NCBI GenBank assembly: GCA_026984385.1
Contig: JALSSH010000396.1
Coordinates: forward strand, 1-9,848
Origin: Ardenticatenia bacterium
GTDB lineage: Bacteria > Chloroflexota > Anaerolineae > Aggregatilineales > Aggregatilineaceae
Length of the DNA stretch: 9,848 bases
Direction of reading: 5' to 3'
The translations under genes and the position numbers were made by a program. Numbering within the stretch: the stretch's first letter is position 1; each line of letters opens with the position of its first letter. This document shows, in pieces, positions 5,551 through 9,848 of the stretch. Under the pieces are notes generated by a model. It was not told the origin of the DNA. It did not search any database and saw nothing but the letters and a program-made list of their open reading frames with translations.

Positions 5551-6519
5551 ATGCTTTCCCCTATGGTCAGCCGAAAAATCGTGCGTGTGATAGCGTTATT
5601 GGGGCTGGCGTTGACGCTCTGGCGCGCTCAAACGCCAGCCACTCACGCCCAAGATGAAGTCACCTGGCTGTTGACGCAAATCAATAACCTGCGTGCCAGT
5701 TTGGGACTGCCGCCCTATAGCCTCAACGCGCAACTGAGCACCGCCGCCACGCTGCACAGCCAATATATGGTCAACACCTGCGATATTTCTCACACCGAGG
5801 CCAACGGCTCAACGCCTACCAGCCGCGCGCGTGCCCAGGGCTACACCGGCTCTTGGATCAGCGAAAATATCTACATGGGGCAGCTCGCGCGGGCCGAGGA
5901 CGCTTGGAACTTCTGGATCAACTCGCCCATTCACTATCAGGGATTGACGCATAACGTGATCAACGAGGTGGGGATCGGCGTCGCTTACGGAGAATGCGGG
6001 CAGGGATATACTTTGCTCTTCGGCCACCGCGACGATGTGAGCGCCCCCGCCGCCCCACCTGCTCCGCCAGCAGCAAATAATGACGGCAGCGGTTCAAGCG
6101 CGCCACCACCGACCCAAGCCCCATACGTCCCTCCGCCGCCTACGCGCACCCCTACCCCCACCGTGCCGACGATCACGCCCTCCTACACATGGACGCCAAC
6201 GGCGATTGTCTCGCCCTCGCCCACCCACACCACCACCCCAACCGCTACCGCCACCAACAGCCCAACGCCGCTCGTGTTGCCCACCGTAGCCGCCAGCGAC
6301 ACATTGCCCCCCACTGCGCCAACAGTCATCGCCCAATTGCCGAGCGCTTCCTCCACCGCTTCGCCTTCCTCCGGCAACACGCCGCCCCCTACGCCAACCG
6401 TCCCGCCAACACCTTCTCCCGCTGCACAGAGTGCGCCGAGTTGGTTGCCGCCCGTTTTATTCCTCGGCGCGGCGTTGCTTACAGCGGTTGGGGGCTGGCT
6501 GCTTTGGCGTGCACGTTAG
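5551..6519 (+). CDS. Secreted CAP/SCP-domain (YkwD-like) protein with Pro/Thr-rich stalk and C-terminal membrane anchor
   Basis: The 322-residue product starts with a signal peptide (hydrophobic residues 10-24, likely cut after T-H-A at 31-33). A CAP domain follows at about 36-160, with the family marks L-H-S (68-70), S-E-N-I (104-107), W-I-N-S-P-I-H-Y (122-129) and G-I-G-V-A-Y-G (141-147). His69, Glu105 and His128 are probable cavity residues. Residues 165-295 are a low-complexity Pro/Thr/Ser/Ala stalk, and 299-317 form a membrane helix ending W-R-A-R. The layout is a domain held outside the membrane on a flexible stalk. Bacterial CAP proteins are poorly characterised, so the activity is unknown. 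ATG 5551 is chosen because AAGGAG lies at 5542-5547, although the 3-base spacing is short; ATG 5563 is an alternative. It diverges from hisS. Confidence 0.88.
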   Translation: MLSPMVSRKIVRVIALLGLALTLWRAQTPATHAQDEVTWLLTQINNLRASLGLPPYSLNAQLSTAATLHSQYMVNTCDISHTEANGSTPTSRARAQGYTGSWISENIYMGQLARAEDAWNFWINSPIHYQGLTHNVINEVGIGVAYGECGQGYTLLFGHRDDVSAPAAPPAPPAANNDGSGSSAPPPTQAPYVPPPPTRTPTPTVPTITPSYTWTPTAIVSPSPTHTTTPTATATNSPTPLVLPTVAASDTLPPTAPTVIAQLPSASSTASPSSGNTPPPTPTVPPTPSPAAQSAPSWLPPVLFLGAALLTAVGGWLLWRAR

Positions 6520-6536
6520 GGACGACCCAAATACGC

Positions 6537-6542
6537 TATACT
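6537..6542 (+). promoter_or_regulatory. Possible -10 element for the hydroxyacid dehydrogenase gene
   Basis: TATACT, matching five of six consensus bases, lies 40 bases before the start codon in the 63-base gap after the CAP gene. No good -35 hexamer is seen at the proper spacing. No terminator separates the two genes, so read-through from the CAP gene is also possible. Confidence 0.35.
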
Positions 6543-6582
6543 CAGGAACAGGACACGTGCAACAAGAGAAGGGGATGTGCCT

Positions 6583-7617
6583 ATGCCCGCAACGGATACC
6601 GTGCGTTTACTGATCACCGTGCGCTTTGAGGAAGCCATCTTAGAGCGCATCCGCAGCGCCTCAGATCGGCTCGAAGTGCTGTATCATCCCGCCAAGCAAC
6701 TCGGCGACGTGCCGGAAGAGGCCTGGACCGAAGCCGAAATCCTTTACACCGACGGGCTGTTGCCGGACCCCACCTTGGCCCCGAAGCTGCGCTGGGTGCA
6801 CGTTCACACGGCAGGGGTGGATCACGTGTTGGGGCATCCTCTTTTCGCCGACAAGCAAATTGTTTGCACCAACGCGAGCGGCATCCACGCCACCAATATC
6901 GCCGAATATGTTTTTATGATGATGTTGGCCTTCGGGCATCGTCTGTTGGCTTTGCTGAGCTATCAACGAGAGCGGCTTTGGGCGGAAGCAGAACGCGAGA
7001 CTTCGCTCGTGCCGTTGGAGTTGCGCGGTAGCACGTTGGGCATCGTGGGCTACGGCAGCATCGGGCGGGAGATCGCGCATGTGGCGCAGGCTTTCGGCAT
7101 GGAAGTTTTAGCGGTCAAGCGCAACGTGCGCCAACCGGAAGACAGCGGCGTCAATTATGTTATCCCGGGCACCGGCGATCCCGAAGGCGTGTATTTCCAT
7201 CGGCTGTACCCCCCCGAAGCGCTGCTCTCGATGGTGCGCGAGTGTGATTTTGTGGTGGTGACTGTGCCGCTGACCGAGGCCACGCGCGGCATGATCGACG
7301 CGAAGGTCTTGGCCGCAATGAAGCCCACCGCCTACCTGATCAACGTGAGTCGGGGGGATGTGGTGGACGAGGAGGCGTTGGTGCGAGCGTTGCAAGAAGG
7401 GCAGATCGCAGGGGCGGCGTTGGACGTTTTTTCCACCGAGCCGCTGCCTGCGGAAAGTCCACTTTGGGAACTGCCCAACGCGATCATCAGCCCCCACGTG
7501 GCGGGGAACACAACCGACTACAACGAAAAGGCAGCCCACCTTTTTTTGGAGAACCTCAAACGCTATTTGGCGCAAGAGGAACTATTGAATCGCGTGGATC
7601 GGGCTAGGGGCTATTGA
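6583..7617 (+). CDS. D-2-hydroxyacid dehydrogenase family NAD(P)-dependent oxidoreductase
   Basis: The 344-residue protein has the two-part fold of the family. The nucleotide-binding domain begins with G-Y-G-S-I-G at 156-161 (a GxGxxG loop). The catalytic triad is visible: Arg257 in N-V-S-R-G-D, Glu286 in D-V-F-S-T-E-P, and His305 in S-P-H-V-A-G-N-T. Members reduce 2-keto acids to D-2-hydroxy acids or the reverse (for example glyoxylate, hydroxypyruvate or phosphoglycerate); the substrate here cannot be assigned. An extra segment at about 183-210 lies between the first Rossmann strand pair and the next helix. The C-terminal ACT domain of many SerA proteins is absent. ATG 6583 has AAGGGG at 6569-6574, eight bases upstream; GTG 6577 in the same frame is less well placed. 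Confidence 0.92.
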   Translation: MPATDTVRLLITVRFEEAILERIRSASDRLEVLYHPAKQLGDVPEEAWTEAEILYTDGLLPDPTLAPKLRWVHVHTAGVDHVLGHPLFADKQIVCTNASGIHATNIAEYVFMMMLAFGHRLLALLSYQRERLWAEAERETSLVPLELRGSTLGIVGYGSIGREIAHVAQAFGMEVLAVKRNVRQPEDSGVNYVIPGTGDPEGVYFHRLYPPEALLSMVRECDFVVVTVPLTEATRGMIDAKVLAAMKPTAYLINVSRGDVVDEEALVRALQEGQIAGAALDVFSTEPLPAESPLWELPNAIISPHVAGNTTDYNEKAAHLFLENLKRYLAQEELLNRVDRARGY

Positions 7618-7638
7618 ACGCCACGCCCCCAAATAATG

Positions 7639-7684
7639 ACGGCCCAGGGACGCAGGCTGCCCCTCGGGCCGTTTTGCTATTTTT
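7639..7684 (+). terminator. Intrinsic terminator after the hydroxyacid dehydrogenase gene
   Basis: ACGGCCC (7639-7645) pairs with GGGCCGT (7666-7672). The stem continues with AGGG/CCCT after a single bulged C. TTTT (7672-7675) and TTTTT (7680-7684) follow. It begins 22 bases past the stop codon and may also stop minus-strand reading from csp, though the T-run is poor on that side. Confidence 0.85.
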
Positions 7685-7720
7685 CTGGCACGAAACAAAA
7701 CTTCAGTGCGCGGCAAATTT

Positions 7721-7939
7721 TTACTCGTCGCGCTTGATCACAACTTCGCTGGCTTGGGGGCCTTTGGGGCCCTCGGTGATAGAAAACTCGACGGTATCGC
7801 CTTCTTCCAGGTTACGAAACCCAGAGCCGACAATCGCGGTGTAGTGCACGAACACGTCCGGGCCGCCTTCGCGCTCGATGAAGCCCCAACCTTTTTGGGT
7901 GTTGAACCACTTGACCACGCCGGTAAAACGTTCTGACAT
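7721..7939 (-). CDS. csp: Cold-shock domain protein (CspA family)
   Basis: The 72-residue protein is a single cold-shock domain of standard length. RNP1 is K-G-W-G-F-I at 16-21 (Trp replacing the usual first Phe) and RNP2 is V-F-V-H-Y at 29-33. Such proteins bind single-stranded RNA and DNA and melt RNA secondary structure; some E. coli members act as transcription antiterminators. ATG 7939 has AAAGGAG at 7950-7956, ten bases upstream. The gene is convergent with the hydroxyacid dehydrogenase. A strong promoter at 8081-8109 and an intrinsic terminator at 7999-8039 lie in its leader, which suggests control by read-through. Whether it is truly cold-induced cannot be told from sequence. Confidence 0.95.
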   Translation of the reverse strand: MSERFTGVVKWFNTQKGWGFIEREGGPDVFVHYTAIVGSGFRNLEEGDTVEFSITEGPKGPQASEVVIKRDE

Positions 7940-7998
7940 GTTGCGGGTACTCCTTTGGGTCTAAATCTGCTTCGGTAGCGCGGAGCCGCGTGCCGGAT

Positions 7999-8039
7999 AA
8001 AAAAAGCACCCGGTGCCTCGGCCTGCTACCACCGGGTGC
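7999..8039 (-). terminator. Intrinsic terminator between the csp promoter and csp
   Basis: On the minus strand GCACCCGGTG (8039-8030) pairs perfectly with CACCGGGTGC (8015-8006) over a 14-base loop, and seven T follow (8005-7999). It lies 85 bases past the coiled-coil gene stop, so it can end the coaD transcript. It also lies downstream of the best csp promoter and 59 bases ahead of the csp start. No further promoter is seen between it and csp. A short upstream segment, ACCGG at about 8050-8054, could pair with CCGGT in the left arm and compete with the stem. Confidence 0.85.
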
Positions 8040-8080
8040 GGGGATGTTCCGGTATTGCAAACAACCTGCGCCACAACAAA

Positions 8081-8109
8081 ATTGTAGTGTGCTTTAGCGA
8101 GACTGTCAA
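8081..8109 (-). promoter_or_regulatory. Consensus-like sigma-70 promoter upstream of csp
   Basis: On the minus strand a perfect TTGACA (8109-8104) is followed after 17 bases by TACAAT (8086-8081). It starts 15 bases past the stop codon of the coiled-coil gene. Transcription would begin near 8074, giving a csp leader of about 135 bases that contains the terminator at 7999-8039. Confidence 0.75.
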
Positions 8110-8124
8110 AATTTGGCGGCGTGT

Positions 8125-8751
8125 TCAATCGCCCTGCCCCACATTCGGCGCGGGCGCGCTGGGTGAGCGGGGTGGCTCTGCGCCCACTGCCACCTCAGAA
8201 GCTGCCTCTTCCTGTGGCAAGGTAGCTTCTCCGGCTTGTTGCACAGCTTCCGCCACATCAATCGCCGCCTGATCGTAGATCGCTTGCATCCGTGCGCGGC
8301 TGGCCTCGCGTTCCTGAGCGATCTTGGCAATGCCGTTGCGCACAACGGTTAAGTTGTGCAGCAATTGCGTTTCCAGCTCTTTGAGCACGTCCAGAACATA
8401 GTCATCGGCTTCGGTGCGGATGTTTTCGGCTTCTCGGCGAGCTTGCTCGATGATGTTTTTAGCGCGGTTCTGCGCGGTTTGCACGATGGCGTCGCGGTTG
8501 GTCAGCTCCTCGCTGCGCTCGCGGGCAACCTGCACGATGCGCTCGGCTTCTTCTCGCGCCTGAGCCAACAAGCGGTCGCGCTGATTGATCAGCCGCGACG
8601 CTTTTTCGATCTGCTCGGGCACAGAAATGCGCATCTGGTCTATGATTTCGAGCGCGTGCTCCTCGTCGATGAGCGTGAATTTGCTAAAGGGCACGTGTCG
8701 CCCTTCGTCTATCAGGTCTTCCAGCCTGTCTACCAGGTGCTGAATATCCAT
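8125..8751 (-). CDS. DivIVA-like coiled-coil protein downstream of coaD
   Basis: The 208-residue product has a short N-terminal domain (about 1-45, with D-R-L-E-D-L-I-D-E and L-I-D-E-E-H-A-L-E-I-I-D-Q-M), then a long coiled coil from about 46 to 170. The coil has Ala/Arg/Glu repeats such as A-R-E-E-A-E-R-I, A-R-R-E-A-E-N-I and R-A-K-N-I-I. A disordered tail rich in Ala, Pro, Glu and Ser follows. The pattern resembles DivIVA/SepIVA proteins and the F0 b-subunit type of helix, but no membrane segment is present, so an ATP synthase subunit is unlikely. It may work in cell envelope or division organisation; this is inferred from general form only. It follows coaD by 25 bases on the same strand and is almost certainly co-transcribed. 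ATG 8751 has GGGGG at 8757-8761; an in-frame GTG at 8754 directly precedes it. Confidence 0.8.
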   Translation of the reverse strand: MDIQHLVDRLEDLIDEGRHVPFSKFTLIDEEHALEIIDQMRISVPEQIEKASRLINQRDRLLAQAREEAERIVQVARERSEELTNRDAIVQTAQNRAKNIIEQARREAENIRTEADDYVLDVLKELETQLLHNLTVVRNGIAKIAQEREASRARMQAIYDQAAIDVAEAVQQAGEATLPQEEAASEVAVGAEPPRSPSAPAPNVGQGD

Positions 8752-8776
8752 CACGACCCCCGTTCAAAACTTCCTA

Positions 8777-9319
8777 TCAGTCGTTGAGACTGACCATAAA
8801 GGACGAATTCGATCCTTGTGCCTTCAGCTCGGCAAAACGCCGTTGCAAAGCGGCCATCACGTGCGGCGGCGTCATGGACGAAACGTCCCCGCCCAACGAG
8901 GCGATCTCACGGATGGTGCTAGAGCTGATATGCAAATATTCCTCCGCCGAGATAAACGTCACGATCTCGATCTCCGGCGCCAAGCGACGGTTTGCCAGCG
9001 CCATGCGGAATTCCAGTTCAAAATCCGAAAAAACGCGCAGCCCACGCACGATAGCCTGCGCGCCGACCTCTCGCGCATAGTCTACAGTCAATTTATTGTA
9101 GGACGCAACTCGGATACGCGGCTCGTCTTGGAACGACTCTCGGACCAACGCCACCCGCTCGTCGGCGTCGAAGAGGTCTACCTTACCCGGATGCACATAC
9201 ACCGCTACGACGACCTCGTCAAAAAGCCGCAGCGCGCGCAGCGCAATATCAATGTGGCCGTAGTGGATGGGGTTGAAGGACCCCGGGTAAACCGCTCGGT
9301 AGATGTGTTCTTGGCGCAT
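8777..9319 (-). CDS. coaD: Phosphopantetheine adenylyltransferase
   Basis: This enzyme transfers an AMP group from ATP to 4'-phosphopantetheine, giving dephospho-CoA, the fourth step of CoA synthesis. Residues 9-22 hold the nucleotidyltransferase front motif (Y-P-G-S-F-N-P-I-H-Y-G-H), R-G-L-R is at 92-95, and I-S-S-S-T-I-R at 131-137 is the rear ATP-binding motif. The 180 residues are slightly longer than the usual 160, with a tail of about 15 after A-E-L-K-A. ATG 9319 is chosen over the farther open-frame ATG at 9364, because AAAGGAA lies five bases upstream (9325-9331) and the residues added by the longer frame precede the first beta strand. It heads a two-gene unit with the DivIVA-like gene. 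The usual neighbour rsmD is not seen. Confidence 0.96.
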   Translation of the reverse strand: MRQEHIYRAVYPGSFNPIHYGHIDIALRALRLFDEVVVAVYVHPGKVDLFDADERVALVRESFQDEPRIRVASYNKLTVDYAREVGAQAIVRGLRVFSDFELEFRMALANRRLAPEIEIVTFISAEEYLHISSSTIREIASLGGDVSSMTPPHVMAALQRRFAELKAQGSNSSFMVSLND

Positions 9320-9383
9320 CAGCGTTCCTTTGTTTATGATTAGACCGTTATACTGATTTGGCAACCTTTTGAGTTGCGAACAG

Positions 9384-9389
9384 ATTATA
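9384..9389 (-). promoter_or_regulatory. Perfect -10 hexamer (TATAAT) upstream of coaD
   Basis: TATAAT reads on the minus strand 65 bases before the coaD start, in the 97-base gap between divergent genes. The -35 region 17 bases upstream is not recognisable. The start of transcription would be near 9377. Confidence 0.45.
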
Positions 9390-9416
9390 GCGAATTACAG
9401 GGAGTATACCTTAGCC

Positions 9417-9848
9417 ATGTCTCAACAATTTTGGCGTTTGATCATCACCCCGCCGCTGGATGGGGCTATGAATATGTCCATAGACCATGCCATTTTGGAG
9501 GCCGTAGCCGCCGGAGAAGCGCTCCCGACGCTGCGCCTTTACGCCTGGCAACCGGCTTGCCTTTCACTGGGCTACGCGCAGTCCTTCGCCGATGTCGAAC
9601 CCGAACGCTTGCTCGCGTTTGGCTGGGACGTGGTGCGGCGTATGACCGGAGGGCGCGCGATTTTGCACGCCGACGAGCTGACCTACAGCGTCGCCATACC
9701 CAGCGGGCACGCCCTGGTGAAAGGGGACGTGGTCAGCAGCTATCGGCGGCTCAGCCAGGCGCTGCTGGCAGGTTTGCGAATACTGGGGGTGACGCCCCAA
9801 GCAGACAGACAAGCCTCCGGTCCTGGGCATTCAGGGCCGGTGTGTTTT
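9417..9848 (+). CDS. LipM/LplA-family lipoyl (octanoyl) transferase, N-terminal 144 codons
   Basis: The gene runs off the right edge. The visible part carries the family start W-R-L-I-I-T-P-P (residues 6-13) with N-M-S-I-D-H-A-I (19-26), the conserved P-A-C-L-S-L-G-Y (46-53), and the core motif R-R-M-T-G-G-R-A-I-L-H (74-84) with E-L-T-Y-S-V (87-92). The last two residues are Cys143 and Phe144 in a P-V-C-F context, which matches the catalytic cysteine position of LipM-type octanoyltransferases. Such enzymes attach octanoyl or lipoyl groups to lipoyl domains of dehydrogenase complexes or GcvH. LipM, LipL and LplA are not separable from this fragment, though the C-F context favours LipM. The start is ATG 9417; the GGGAG at 9400-9404 lies 12 bases upstream, rather far. 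Confidence 0.85.
   Translation, partial: MSQQFWRLIITPPLDGAMNMSIDHAILEAVAAGEALPTLRLYAWQPACLSLGYAQSFADVEPERLLAFGWDVVRRMTGGRAILHADELTYSVAIPSGHALVKGDVVSSYRRLSQALLAGLRILGVTPQADRQASGPGHSGPVCF

Noticed and set aside
6094..6336. Minus-strand Gly/Arg-rich open frame
   Set aside because: It is the complement of the Pro/Thr stalk of the CAP protein and has no ribosome site or recognisable domain.
9564..9830. Minus-strand open frame at the right edge
   Set aside because: It lies opposite the LipM-like gene, whose conserved motifs mark the plus strand as coding.

Overview
The window looks like part of a bacterial chromosome from the Chloroflexota, probably the Anaerolineae or a relative. The reasons are an actA-actB pair at the left edge (alternative complex III, typical of Chloroflexota among others), a csp gene, a LipM-like ligase, a YkwD-like CAP protein with a long Pro/Thr linker, and two unassigned coiled-coil proteins, all in moderately GC-rich DNA. 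The phylum call is an inference from gene content. No mobile element, CRISPR array, tRNA or rRNA was seen.

Layout, left to right. (1) 1-782, minus: actA (five-heme cytochrome) followed closely by the start of actB, which runs off the left edge. (2) 783-1256: a 474-base gap with an AT-rich inverted repeat, a 15-bp palindrome and an extended -10 promoter for the next gene. (3) 1257-2474, plus: a long soluble coiled-coil protein of unknown function, ending at a hairpin terminator shared with the convergent gene. (4) 2564-3763, minus: a membrane-anchored PQQ-type sugar dehydrogenase, downstream of hisS. (5) 3902-5444, minus: hisS with a complete-looking leader. (6) 5551-6519, plus: an exported CAP/SCP-domain protein with a C-terminal membrane anchor. 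(7) 6583-7617, plus: a D-2-hydroxyacid dehydrogenase ending at a strong terminator. (8) 7721-8109, minus: a cold-shock protein gene with its own promoter and an intrinsic terminator inside its leader. (9) 8125-9319, minus: coaD followed by a DivIVA-like coiled-coil gene. (10) 9417-9848, plus: the first 144 codons of a LipM/LplA-family protein, cut at its probable catalytic cysteine.

The main discovery is the hisS leader. A near-consensus promoter (TTTACA, 17 bases, TATACT) reads into a 13-codon ORF with a good Shine-Dalgarno site. It encodes M-R-H-A-I-H-P-H-H-F-P-S-P, so four of 13 residues are histidine. An intrinsic terminator with seven U follows before hisS, and competing pairings link the leader ORF, a middle segment and the terminator. 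This is the architecture of ribosome-mediated attenuation, as in enterobacterial his operons, here on the histidyl-tRNA synthetase gene. The csp gene also has an intrinsic terminator between a strong promoter and its start codon, which may be an attenuator sensitive to cold-shock proteins. Thus two minus-strand genes here may be controlled by premature termination.
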